Source: Pseudomonas ovata | Lineage (GTDB): Bacteria; Pseudomonadota; Gammaproteobacteria; Pseudomonadales; Pseudomonadaceae | Direction: 5' to 3' | Assembly (NCBI RefSeq): GCF_003131185.1 | Contig: NZ_QFFU01000002.1 | Span: forward strand, 310,001 to 374,000 | DNA: 64,000 bases | Part shown: piece by piece, positions 1-8,221 of the stretch | Layout: the number at the start of each line of letters is the position of its first letter | Position numbering within the stretch: the stretch's first letter is position 1 | Notes under the pieces: model-generated | The model's input: the letters and a program-made list of their open reading frames with translations, nothing else | What the model was told of the DNA's origin: nothing | Database searches by the model: none | Position numbers and translations under genes: made by a program

Positions 1-665
1 TCACCCAGCACACCCAGCCACCAACAGAAATCCCGGTTGCGGTAGGCGCGCGGTGGGCGATCATGGGCACCCACCGAGAGGTACACCTGCCGACCGGCGC
101 GTTGCAGTTCATCGGCAATCTGCACGCCGGAAGACCCGGCCCCGACCACCAGAACGGCACCAGTCGGCAGTTGAGCCGGATTGCGATAGTCGGCGGAGTG
201 AATCTGATGCACAGCCGTATCCTTGGGTGCAATGGCCGGGATCACCGGTTTTTGAAAGGGCCCGGTTGCAGCGACCACGCGGTTGGCTTCGATGACCCCC
301 TCACTGGTGTGTACGGTAAAGCCTGGGCGGCCTTCGTTGCGGACCACCGAGGTGACCTCCACGCCGGTACGGATCGGCGCCTTGAACTGAAGTGCATAGG
401 CTTCAAAATAATCGGCCACACGCTCTTTGGGGGCAAAACCATCCGGGGCTATATCAGTAAATTCCAGTCCGGGAAAACGGTCGTGCCACGCAGGTCCATT
501 GGCCACCAATGAATCCCAGCGTCCGGTGCGCCAGCGTTCGGCGATGCGGCTGCGCTCCAGCACCAGATGCGGTACGCCTTGCTTGCTCAAGTGTTCGCTC
601 ATGGCCACACCGGCTTGACCGGCGCCCACCACCAGCGTGTCTGTTCTTGTGATCGCCACAGTCAT
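1..665 (-). CDS. Flavin-containing monooxygenase-like NAD(P)/FAD oxidoreductase (3' end cut by window)
   Basis: The frame opens with ATG at 663-665 and stays open to base 1, so about 221 N-terminal residues are present and the C-terminus lies outside. The FAD-binding glycine motif GAGQAG is at residues 14-19. A second dinucleotide motif, GAGSSG, is at about 175-180, just after an HSADYRNP stretch like the FMO/BVMO linker. Two Rossmann motifs in this arrangement are typical of class B flavoprotein monooxygenases, which use NADPH and FAD to oxygenate small carbon, nitrogen or sulfur substrates in the cytoplasm. The substrate cannot be read. The gene diverges from the LuxR-type regulator; the gap of about 275 bp holds an A/T-richer stretch near 735-780 but no promoter I can define. 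Confidence 0.8.
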   Translation of the reverse strand, partial: MTVAITRTDTLVVGAGQAGVAMSEHLSKQGVPHLVLERSRIAERWRTGRWDSLVANGPAWHDRFPGLEFTDIAPDGFAPKERVADYFEAYALQFKAPIRTGVEVTSVVRNEGRPGFTVHTSEGVIEANRVVAATGPFQKPVIPAIAPKDTAVHQIHSADYRNPAQLPTGAVLVVGAGSSGVQIADELQRAGRQVYLSVGAHDRPPRAYRNRDFCWWLGVLG

Positions 666-941
666 GGATCTGTCCTTCTGTAATGCCGTTGGATTCAGCT
701 CGGGTATGACGCAAGGCTAAAGGGCGGTGGGGGGATCAATAAAATAGTATTAAGTTGGCAAGTGAGCATAAATATCGAATGCAGTGCGCGTGCCTGCTAC
801 TTGATACCGTCAGCGCACTGTTTGACGGTCTCACCCTATCGGGTGATTTCGATCATGTTCAGGGTGTGGGACCATCCTTCACTGTTTGGGCACTGGTGGC
901 AGACGTGCTGTATTGAACGGTTCTTTCAGCGAGTCTTTGAA

Positions 942-1781
942 GTGGACAACGATTATCTTTCTTCTGCGCAATGGTTTGACCAGATGGCGAGGGTGACCGA
1001 GAGCATCGGGCAACTGCGCTTTGCCGCCACTTTATTTGAAGCGTTGGGCCATGTTTGTCCCATTCAAGCCACCACGCTGTATTTGTACCCTCACGGCGGC
1101 ATGCCCAGTGCATTATTTGAACTGGAGGGGCCCTGGTTGCCTCAAGGCAATGTGCACCACTACTTATCGGGCTTTTATCTGCTCGATCCGTTTTACAGGG
1201 CGTGCATTGAAGGGCCCGGCGCCGGTTGCTATACGCTCGCCGAGATCGCGCCGGACCACTTCGAACTCAGCGAGTACTACCAGTCGTTCTACCGGCATTC
1301 TCACCTGGCGGATGAACTCAACTACATCCTGCCGTCGTCGCCTGGGTTGAGCCTGGCCGTGTCACTGGCGTTCACACACAAGTTGAATGACGCAACGACG
1401 CGACAGTTCCAGTGTTTGACCCCGTGGGTCCTGGCGGTACTGCGCAAGCATTTCGTTGGCCTGGATACACGCGGCCTGCGCTTCGAGCGCCTGTTGGAGC
1501 AGCGCATTCACTTGGCACTGGATAACTTCGGTTCATCGATATTGACCGAGCGAGAGTGCCACATTGCTCAATTGATCCTGCGCGGCCATTCAACCCGGTC
1601 ACTCGCCGAGCGCCTTGGCGTTTCGGAAGACACCATCAAGTCTCACCGTAAACACATCTATTGCAAACTCGATATCGGCACGCAATCGGAGTTGTTTTCA
1701 TTATTTATCGATTCCCTGGCTGAAGCCCAAGGCGTCCTGAGCAAGGATCCCCTTGAAAGTTATATGCGCCGGCTTCGCTAA
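942..1781 (+). CDS. LuxR-family transcriptional regulator
   Basis: The C-terminal ~60 residues form a GerE/LuxR helix-turn-helix: LTERECHIAQLILRG, then SLAERLGVSEDTIKSHRKHIYCKL. The N-terminal ~200 residues are a divergent sensory region I cannot assign to a ligand. The frame is open upstream to a GTG at 762, but residues encoded before 942 do not look like protein. The GTG at 942 (start VDNDYLSSAQ) gives 279 aa, a normal size for this family; ATG at 984 is another possibility. It is co-oriented with the aminotransferase, 49 bp upstream of it. Similar LuxR regulators accompany SpuC-type aminotransferase genes, so control of the putrescine/diamine genes downstream is likely but inferred. Confidence 0.85.
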   Translation: MDNDYLSSAQWFDQMARVTESIGQLRFAATLFEALGHVCPIQATTLYLYPHGGMPSALFELEGPWLPQGNVHHYLSGFYLLDPFYRACIEGPGAGCYTLAEIAPDHFELSEYYQSFYRHSHLADELNYILPSSPGLSLAVSLAFTHKLNDATTRQFQCLTPWVLAVLRKHFVGLDTRGLRFERLLEQRIHLALDNFGSSILTERECHIAQLILRGHSTRSLAERLGVSEDTIKSHRKHIYCKLDIGTQSELFSLFIDSLAEAQGVLSKDPLESYMRRLR

Positions 1782-1830
1782 GTCAGTACACCGCGGTTCC
1801 CTATAGTTCCCAACAAGAGCGAGAACAGGC

Positions 1831-3213
1831 ATGAACGTACCCTTCGAACCGACACGGCAGACCCTGGACTATCAAAAGTCCGACGCCGCTCATCATATCC
1901 ACGCCTTTCTCGACCAGAAGGCCCTCAATGCCGAAGGGCCCCGGGTGATTGTTCGGGGGGAAGGGCTTTACCTGTGGGACAGCGAGGGCAAGCGGTATCT
2001 GGACGGTATGTCAGGGCTGTGGTGCACCCAGCTCGGCTACGGCCGCCATGACCTGACCCATGCCGCGGCAACGCAAATGGACCGGCTGGCGTACTACAAC
2101 ATGTTCTTCCACACCACTCACCCGGCGGTGATCGAGCTGTCGGAGCTCCTGTTCAGCCTGTTGCCGGGCCATTACAGCCACGTGATCTATACCAACTCCG
2201 GTTCTGAAGCGAACGAAGTGCTGATCCGCACCGTTCGCCGTTTCTGGCAAGTGATGGGCAAGCCGCACAAGAAAGTCATGATTGGTCGCTGGAACGGCTA
2301 CCACGGCTCGACCCTGGCAGCATCGGCACTGGGTGGCATGAAGTTCATGCACGAGATGGGCGGCCTGATCCCCGATGTGGCGCACATCGATGAGCCGTAT
2401 TGGTACGCCCAGGGCGGTGACCTGACGCCCGCCGAGTTCGGTCATCGTTGCGCGCTGCAACTGGAAGAAAAAATTCTCGAGCTGGGTGCCGAAAATGTCG
2501 CGGGCTTCATTGCCGAGCCATTCCAGGGCGCTGGCGGCATGATCTTTCCTCCAGAAAGCTATTGGCCGCAAATCCAGCGAATCTGCCGCCAGTACGATGT
2601 ATTGCTGTGCGCAGATGAGGTCATCGGTGGTTTTGGCCGTACCGGCGAGTGGTTTGCTCACCAGCACTTCGGATTCGAGCCAGACACGTTGTCGATCGCC
2701 AAGGGGCTGACCTCCGGCTATATCCCCATGGGTGGGCTGGTACTGAGCAAGCGCATGGCCGACGCACTGGTGGAGCAGGGTGGCGTCTTTGCCCACGGCC
2801 TGACTTATTCCGGGCACCCGGTGGCGGCGGCCGTGGCCATCGCCAACCTCAAGGCGTTGCGCGATGAAGGCATCGTCCGTCAGGTAAAAGAAGATACCGG
2901 GCCGTATTTCCAGCAGGTGTTGCGTGAAGTGTTCGGCAATCACCCGTTGATCGGCGAAATCCAGGGCACAGGCCTGCTGGCGGCCTTACAGTTCGCCGAA
3001 GACAAAGCCACGCGCAAACGCTTCGCCAATGAAAATGACCTCGCCTGGCAGTGCCGCACCTTTGGCTTCGAAGAGGGCGTGATAATCCGTTCGACGCTGG
3101 GCCGCATGATCATGGCGCCGGCGCTTGTCGCCACCCGCGCTGAACTGGACGAACTGGTAGACAAAACCCGGATTGCCGTAGACCGCACCGCACGGCTTGC
3201 AAACAGACTGTGA
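1831..3213 (+). CDS. Class III PLP aminotransferase, SpuC-like (putrescine/diamine:pyruvate)
   Basis: A 460-aa fold-type I aminotransferase. The PLP lysine is K291 in IAKGLTSGYIPMGG, the ring-nitrogen aspartate is D262 in ADEVIGGFGR, and GRWNGYHGST at 152-161 with TNSGSEAN at 121-128 supply phosphate and ring contacts. The overall sequence closely follows Pseudomonas SpuC, which moves the amino group of putrescine, and more weakly other omega-amines, to pyruvate and gives 4-aminobutanal. A related omega-amino-acid:pyruvate enzyme cannot be excluded. The start ATG follows AAGAGCGAGAACAGGC. A permease and an aldehyde dehydrogenase follow on the same strand, which gives uptake, transamination and oxidation of the aldehyde in one module. 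Confidence 0.9.
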   Translation: MNVPFEPTRQTLDYQKSDAAHHIHAFLDQKALNAEGPRVIVRGEGLYLWDSEGKRYLDGMSGLWCTQLGYGRHDLTHAAATQMDRLAYYNMFFHTTHPAVIELSELLFSLLPGHYSHVIYTNSGSEANEVLIRTVRRFWQVMGKPHKKVMIGRWNGYHGSTLAASALGGMKFMHEMGGLIPDVAHIDEPYWYAQGGDLTPAEFGHRCALQLEEKILELGAENVAGFIAEPFQGAGGMIFPPESYWPQIQRICRQYDVLLCADEVIGGFGRTGEWFAHQHFGFEPDTLSIAKGLTSGYIPMGGLVLSKRMADALVEQGGVFAHGLTYSGHPVAAAVAIANLKALRDEGIVRQVKEDTGPYFQQVLREVFGNHPLIGEIQGTGLLAALQFAEDKATRKRFANENDLAWQCRTFGFEEGVIIRSTLGRMIMAPALVATRAELDELVDKTRIAVDRTARLANRL

Positions 3214-3224
3214 AATGATCTGCC

Positions 3225-3244
3225 CCCTCCCAGGCCCGGGAGGG
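3225..3244. other. Intercistronic hairpin after the aminotransferase gene
   Basis: CCCTCCC and GGGAGGG form a 7-bp stem around a 6-nt loop, 12 bp after the stop codon. No T-run follows, so it may stabilise or weakly attenuate the transcript rather than end it. Confidence 0.3.
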
Positions 3245-3379
3245 TGAGCGGCGCTTGATACGCTCCTGCAGGTCTTTCGACTCACCAGGGCGGCTCCATC
3301 CTTTCAATGATGAACATGACCGGTATCGATCCCCATCGAATACCGCGGCGTCCTGCATTCAAATTTCCGGGAGTCAGCA

Positions 3380-4759
3380 ATGAATAAAACAATAAATACG
3401 GTCGATGCGTCATCGCGGCATTCCCCTTCAACCTCATCCCCGTCGCGCCGGTTTCGACAACCTCTGGGCCTTGTCGGCCTGGTGCTGTTCGGGCTGGCCT
3501 ACATGGTCCCGCTGGCGGTCTTCACCACCTACGGGCTGGTCACGCAAATGACCAAGGGCCACTTGGCCACCGCCTACCTGCTGACCCTCGCCGCCATGCT
3601 GCTGACGGCCTACAGCTATGGACGCATGGTTCAGGCGCATCCGTACTCAGGGTCGGTCTATACCTATACGCGCAAGGCATTTGGCTCCTATTTCGGCTTT
3701 ATCGCCGGATGGACCTTGCTGCTGGACTATATCTTTCTGCCGCTGCTCAGTTACCTGCTGATCGGCATTTACATGTCCGACTACTTTCCCGGCGTGCCCA
3801 CGGCTGTCTGGGTTCTGGGCTCCATTGCCCTGGTGACCGTGCTTAACCTGATCGGCATCGAGTCCATCACCCGGGTCAACTGGATACTCATCGTGGCCCA
3901 GTTGGTGTTCATTGTGGTGTTCGTGGCCTTATCGATCCAGACCTTAAGCGGGCAGGCCGCGCCGATCTCGCTGCTTGGGCCCTTTCACCATGAGGGCTTC
4001 AGTGTCCCGCTGGTCATGTCGGGGGCTGCGGTGCTTTGCCTGTCCTTTCTCGGCTTTGATGCGGTTTCGACAATGGCAGAGGAAACCCCCGACCCGCGAC
4101 GCACCATTCCGCTCGCCATCATGGTGGTGTCGGTGTTCGGTGGCTTGCTGTTTCTGATCGTTTCGTATTTTGCCCAGATGGTTTTCCCGGAATGGAACAG
4201 CTTTGCCGATCCCGATTCGGCTTCTGTGGATGTCATGCGCCGCGTCGGAGGTGAACTGTTGGTGAGCGCCTTTACCGCCACCTATGTCGCGGGCTGCTTT
4301 GCCTCGGCAATGGTGTCCCAGGCGAGCGTGTCCCGCGTTTTGTTTGCAATGGGCCGTGATGGGGCGCTGCCCCGCGTGTTCGGCAAGCTGGTCTCGAAAA
4401 AACGCGTACCGGCCAACGCCATCATCGTGGTCAGCCTGTTCTCGCTGATTGCGCTGTTCATCACGCTCGATACGGTGGCCAACATGATCAGCTTCGGCGC
4501 GCTCTTTGCGTTTTCAGCCGTGAACCTGGCAGTGATCAAGCATTACATGATCGACCAGAAGTTTCGCGGCCTGCGCAACGGCTTGCTCTACGCCGTAATT
4601 CCAGCCCTGGGCTTTCTCAGTACGCTCTGGCTGTGGACGAGCCTGTCCAGCATGTCGTTCGCGATTGGCTTGTGCTGGATGGGGGCCGGCCTGATTTGCC
4701 TGGTGGGCATGACGCGCGGGTTCCGAATGAAGATGCCGGAATTACAACTGGCCGAATAA
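3380..4759 (+). CDS. APC-family amino acid/polyamine permease, PuuP-like
   Basis: A 459-aa inner-membrane protein with about 12 hydrophobic segments. After a short polar N-terminus rich in Ser/Pro, the first helix starts with FRQPLGLVGLVLFGLAYMVP, resembling the putrescine importer PuuP and close APC relatives. GFDAVSTMAEETPDP around residues 225-240 is the conserved APC stretch between helices 6 and 7. SD GGGAG lies ahead of the ATG. Its position between a SpuC-like aminotransferase and a PuuC-like aldehyde dehydrogenase makes putrescine or another diamine/amino acid the likely substrate; the exact specificity is inferred from context. Confidence 0.88.
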   Translation: MNKTINTVDASSRHSPSTSSPSRRFRQPLGLVGLVLFGLAYMVPLAVFTTYGLVTQMTKGHLATAYLLTLAAMLLTAYSYGRMVQAHPYSGSVYTYTRKAFGSYFGFIAGWTLLLDYIFLPLLSYLLIGIYMSDYFPGVPTAVWVLGSIALVTVLNLIGIESITRVNWILIVAQLVFIVVFVALSIQTLSGQAAPISLLGPFHHEGFSVPLVMSGAAVLCLSFLGFDAVSTMAEETPDPRRTIPLAIMVVSVFGGLLFLIVSYFAQMVFPEWNSFADPDSASVDVMRRVGGELLVSAFTATYVAGCFASAMVSQASVSRVLFAMGRDGALPRVFGKLVSKKRVPANAIIVVSLFSLIALFITLDTVANMISFGALFAFSAVNLAVIKHYMIDQKFRGLRNGLLYAVIPALGFLSTLWLWTSLSSMSFAIGLCWMGAGLICLVGMTRGFRMKMPELQLAE

Positions 4760-4822
4760 ACAACCGCCTTTATCGCTATCCATAAAACATCGACCGTGCC
4801 TCGGTCGATAAGGGAGTACGAC

Positions 4823-6313
4823 GTGTTCAATCTCAATGACTGGCAACAGCGTGCCGCGCGCCAAACGTTCATCGACAAAGCCGTTATTGGTGACCGGGAA
4901 GTGGCATCCGTCTCCGGAGCGACGTTTGACGCCATCAACCCGGCCACCCATCAGTTGCTGGCTCGAGTCGCCGCTTGCGGTGAAGAGGAGGTCAACCAGG
5001 CCGTGCGCTGTGCACGACAGGCCTTTGACACCGGGCCCTGGCGGCGTATGCCGGCTGCCGAGCGCAAGAAAATCCTGCTCAGGCTTTCCGGTTTGTTGAT
5101 GACCCACCGCGAAGAACTGGCGCTGCTCGATTCGCTGAACATGGGCAAGCCTGTGATGGATGCCTATAACATTGACGTGCCGGGCGCCGCTCATGTCTTC
5201 GCCTGGTACGGTGAAGCCCTCGACAAGCTCTATGACCAGGTCGCGCCCACAGCCCACAACTCACTGGCCACCATCACACGGGAAGCCCTGGGGGTTGTCG
5301 CCGCTGTAGTGCCCTGGAACTTCCCATTGGACATGGCCGCCTGGAAGCTGGCACCGGCATTGGCTGCCGGTAACAGCGTGGTACTCAAACCCGCCGAACA
5401 ATCGCCTTTTTCTGCCCTGCGCCTGGCGCAACTGGCCCTGGAAGCCGGTCTTCCGGCAGGGGTGTTGAATGTGGTTCCAGGGCTTGGCGAAACCGCCGGC
5501 AAGGCCTTGGGGTTGCACCCGGATGTTGATTGCCTTGTGTTCACAGGCTCTACCCGGGTAGGCAAGTGTTTCATGCAGTATTCGGCCCAGTCCAACCTCA
5601 AGCAAGTATGGCTCGAATGTGGCGGCAAGAGCCCGAACCTGGTGTTCGACGATTGTCAGGACCTTGACCTGGCCGCCGAGAAGGCGGCGTTCGGCATCTT
5701 TTTCAATCAGGGCGAAGTGTGTTCGGCCAACTCACGCCTGTATGTGCAACGCTCCATCCATGACGAATTCATTGAGCGCCTGATTACCAAGTCGCAGGCC
5801 TGGATGCCTGGCGATCCGTTGGACCCGGGCAGCGCTGCAGGTGCGATTGTCGACAGTGGGCAGACCCGGCGCATCATGAGCGCGATTGCCAAGGCACAGG
5901 ACGAGGGGGCGAAGTTGCTGTGCGGTGGCCAGCAGATGACCTTCAATGGTTCTTCAAACTTCATTCAACCGAGCCTCTTTGCCGGCGTGACCCGCACCAT
6001 GAGCCTTTCGCGCGATGAAGTGTTCGGCCCGGTGCTGGCCATCAGCGCTTTTGACACCGAGCAAGAGGCGGTGCAACAAGCCAACGACAGTGTCTATGCG
6101 CTGGCAGCCTCAGTGTGGAGTGATGACCTCAATCGTGCACACCGCGTCGCCCGCGCCCTGAATGCCGGCACTGTGTCGGTGAATACGGTCGATGCACTGG
6201 ACGTCTCGGTACCCTTTGGAGGCGGCAAACAATCAGGATTCGGTCGTGATTTGTCGCTGCATTCATTCGATAAATATACACAGTTGAAAACCACCTGGTT
6301 TCAACTGCGCTGA
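4823..6313 (+). CDS. Aldehyde dehydrogenase, PuuC-like (gamma-aminobutyraldehyde type)
   Basis: A 496-aa NAD(P)-dependent aldehyde dehydrogenase. From the GTG at 4823, preceded by SD AAGGGAG, the catalytic Cys is C300 in NQGEVCSANSR, the general base is E265 in LECGGKSP, and VVPWNFP with FTGSTRVGK line the cofactor site. The sequence aligns along its length with E. coli PuuC, including the N-terminal DWQQRA and the C-terminal DKYTQLKTTW. An upstream in-frame GTG at 4796 has no convincing SD. In this module it would oxidise the aldehyde made by the aminotransferase to GABA or a related omega-amino acid. Confidence 0.9.
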   Translation: MFNLNDWQQRAARQTFIDKAVIGDREVASVSGATFDAINPATHQLLARVAACGEEEVNQAVRCARQAFDTGPWRRMPAAERKKILLRLSGLLMTHREELALLDSLNMGKPVMDAYNIDVPGAAHVFAWYGEALDKLYDQVAPTAHNSLATITREALGVVAAVVPWNFPLDMAAWKLAPALAAGNSVVLKPAEQSPFSALRLAQLALEAGLPAGVLNVVPGLGETAGKALGLHPDVDCLVFTGSTRVGKCFMQYSAQSNLKQVWLECGGKSPNLVFDDCQDLDLAAEKAAFGIFFNQGEVCSANSRLYVQRSIHDEFIERLITKSQAWMPGDPLDPGSAAGAIVDSGQTRRIMSAIAKAQDEGAKLLCGGQQMTFNGSSNFIQPSLFAGVTRTMSLSRDEVFGPVLAISAFDTEQEAVQQANDSVYALAASVWSDDLNRAHRVARALNAGTVSVNTVDALDVSVPFGGGKQSGFGRDLSLHSFDKYTQLKTTWFQLR

Positions 6314-6395
6314 GTCATGCGTGATTAGCGGGCCTGTCATGCCGTTGGATGCTTTAACCTGTGTCCATGACTGAGCCTGCAAAGAAGGAAGCACG

Positions 6396-6455
6396 ATGCA
6401 ATGGCAGCATCCAAAGGTTGCAAAAGCAGCCTGTCCATCGTTGATCCAGGTATGA
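6396..6455 (+). CDS. Possible 19-residue leader ORF coupled to the kinase-like gene
   Basis: ATG at 6396 sits 5 nt after a strong SD (GAAGGAA, 6384-6390). The 19-codon frame ends at TGA 6453-6455, overlapping the ATG of the next gene (6452) as ATGA. This would allow translational coupling. The alternative is that the same SD serves an in-frame kinase start at 6401. Conservation of the frame was not testable. Confidence 0.2.
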   Translation: MQWQHPKVAKAACPSLIQV

Positions 6456-7060
6456 ATCGCTTGCTGTTCATCGCCCTGGACGGCCCCAAGGGCACCGGCA
6501 AGACCACGCTATTGGAAGCGGTCACGCGTGTACTCAGGGCCGACGGCAAGAAAGTGATCCGGTTGTGCGAGAAGAAAAACGATCCTTGCCGGGGTGAAAC
6601 CATGGCCCTCGTCAACCGGCTTGCCCGGGCGCCGGACGCCGGACTGGAATGGGCGGTGTGTGAGCGCCTGGCCCAAAGCCGGGCCTGGATATCCGGGCAT
6701 GTGTTGCCCAGGCAGCCGCCTGGCAGCATCGTCCTGATTGATCGCTGGTACCCGTCGGACGCTGCCTTTCGGCGGCTGGTGCCGTTTGCCGAGATACTGC
6801 GGCTGAACATGGCACACAACGTACAGGTGCCCGACCTGCATGTGGGCGTGGTGACTGCGCCCGAAACCTCATGGGCCAGGGCTGCGGCCCGCTCGCGCGG
6901 GCTGAGCAGTACGGTGATCCACCGCCTGGAGGAGCATGTCGCCTGCACCGAGACGTTCGAACGCGTGGCGGCCGATCAGGGCTGGGTGCTATGCCGTAAC
7001 GACGGAACAATTGAAGAGGCGACCCGGCAGGTAGTGGCCGAGATCCAGGGATTGCTCTGA
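6452..7060 (+). CDS. Thymidylate-kinase-like P-loop protein
   Basis: About 202 aa from ATG 6452 (start MNRLLFIALDG). The Walker A motif GPKGTGKTT is near residues 11-19, and LIDRWYPSDAAFR resembles the DRY/LID-side region of dTMP kinases. The family phosphorylates dTMP or related nucleotides, but the housekeeping tmk is normally longer and sits elsewhere, so this may be a paralogue with another substrate. The start is uncertain: ATG 6401 in the same frame is nearer a good SD but adds 17 residues before the usual N-terminal strand. It is co-oriented with the diamine genes, about 140 bp after the aldehyde dehydrogenase, and runs toward a REP pair. Confidence 0.75.
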   Translation: MNRLLFIALDGPKGTGKTTLLEAVTRVLRADGKKVIRLCEKKNDPCRGETMALVNRLARAPDAGLEWAVCERLAQSRAWISGHVLPRQPPGSIVLIDRWYPSDAAFRRLVPFAEILRLNMAHNVQVPDLHVGVVTAPETSWARAAARSRGLSSTVIHRLEEHVACTETFERVAADQGWVLCRNDGTIEEATRQVVAEIQGLL

Positions 7061-7085
7061 AACCCACAGCAGCCACCGGGCACGT

Positions 7086-7193
7086 GTAGGAGCGCGCTTG
7101 CCCGCGACCGGCTGCGTTAGCAGTCGTAAAATTTCAGCGTTTCACAGATTTTGCGAGCGCTGCGCACTCGGTCGCGGGCAAGCGCGCTCCTAC
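7086..7193. repeat. REP-type inverted pair (REPIN-like), copy 1
   Basis: GTAGGAGCGCGCTTGCCCGC at the left end is repeated as its reverse complement at the right end, with about 60 bp of conserved spacer. The unit lies between convergent genes. A near-identical copy is at 15062-15171. GTAGGAGCG-type REPs in inverted pairs are a hallmark of Pseudomonas intergenic DNA; they can fold into long hairpins and often sit at 3' ends. Confidence 0.9.
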
Positions 7194-7208
7194 CGGGGCG
7201 CTGGATGG

Positions 7209-8153
7209 TCAGCGCTTGGTCAGCGCCTGCTCGGCCTTGACCGACTGGATAAACGCCTGCATGGCCGATGACTGGATACGGTGGCGACGGGTGATCAGCC
7301 CGTACGGCGGCAGGCGGGCCTCGAAGTTGATCGGCAGGATGGCGAGCAGGTCACGCCCCGGGTAGTCCTCGACCACAGACACCGGGGTGACGCCGAGCAT
7401 GTCGGTCTGCTGGATCAGCGACAACAGGGTCATGATCGAGGTGGTTTCGACGATGCTCGCCGGAATGTCCACGCGGGCATTGTGGAACACCTGGTTGATG
7501 ATCGAGCGCATGGGGCTGGGGTGTTGTTGCAGCACCCAGGTCATGGTTTGCAGCTCGGCCCAGCTCAGGCTGTCGGCGTTGGCCAGTGGATGCCCGGCAC
7601 CGGCGATCACGCACAGCTCTTCTTCGCCCAGGCTGTCAAAAATCAGCTCTTCGGCCCGTGCGCCGCTGGGGATGCGGCCCAGCACCACGTCCAGCTGATC
7701 CTGTAACAGGGCCTGGACCAGCACGTCGCTGGTGTCGACCTGGATGCTCATCGACAGCCGTGGGTGGCTGGATTTGAGGTTGGCAATGGTGCGCGTCAAC
7801 AGACCTGAGGCCAGCGCCGGAATGGCGCCCACCGCGACCCGGCCCAGGTTGCCGGACTCCAGCGCCACCAGTTCTTCGCGCATGCCAGTCAGTTCGGCGA
7901 ACACCATGCGCGCGTAATAAATCACTGTCTCGCCGAACGGCGTCGGGCGCATGCCACGCGGCAGGCGCTCGAACAGCTCGACGCCCAGCAGGTCCTCGGC
8001 CTCGTGCAGCATCTTGGTGGCCGCCGGCTGGGTCATGCCGATATGGTCGGCCGCCCGGCGCAAGGAGCCCAGCTCCTGCAGAGAGAGCATCAGGCGCAGT
8101 TGGCGCAGGCGCAGGCGACTGTGGATTACGTTGGCAGCAGGAATCTGGGTCAT
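7209..8153 (-). CDS. LysR-family transcriptional regulator of the sugar-acid region
   Basis: 314 aa from ATG 8153 (start MTQIPAANVIHSRLRLRQL). The N-terminal winged helix is clear: LRLMLSLQELGSLRRAADHI, then MTQPAATKMLHEAEDLLG with the family's second recognition helix, and the LysR substrate-binding fold follows from about residue 95. An upstream in-frame start at 8225 would add 24 unlikely residues. It lies 68 bp downstream of tctA in the same orientation. ATA-N9-TAT palindromes, a classical LysR half-site arrangement, occur between tctC and the MFS gene (11481-11574) and near the dehydratase promoter, so this is the prime candidate for controlling the cluster. The co-inducer is unknown. 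Confidence 0.9.
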   Translation of the reverse strand: MTQIPAANVIHSRLRLRQLRLMLSLQELGSLRRAADHIGMTQPAATKMLHEAEDLLGVELFERLPRGMRPTPFGETVIYYARMVFAELTGMREELVALESGNLGRVAVGAIPALASGLLTRTIANLKSSHPRLSMSIQVDTSDVLVQALLQDQLDVVLGRIPSGARAEELIFDSLGEEELCVIAGAGHPLANADSLSWAELQTMTWVLQQHPSPMRSIINQVFHNARVDIPASIVETTSIMTLLSLIQQTDMLGVTPVSVVEDYPGRDLLAILPINFEARLPPYGLITRRHRIQSSAMQAFIQSVKAEQALTKR

Positions 8154-8221
8154 CGGGCCGGTTCGTGGTAAAGGGTGCGCAGAGCCTGACAAGAAATGCC
8201 AGGCTGTGCCAGTACTGACGC

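Noticed and set aside
2011..2943. Long frame on the minus strand, 310 aa
   Set aside because: It is antisense to the SpuC-like aminotransferase gene, whose active-site motifs are intact; the antisense translation has no family motifs.
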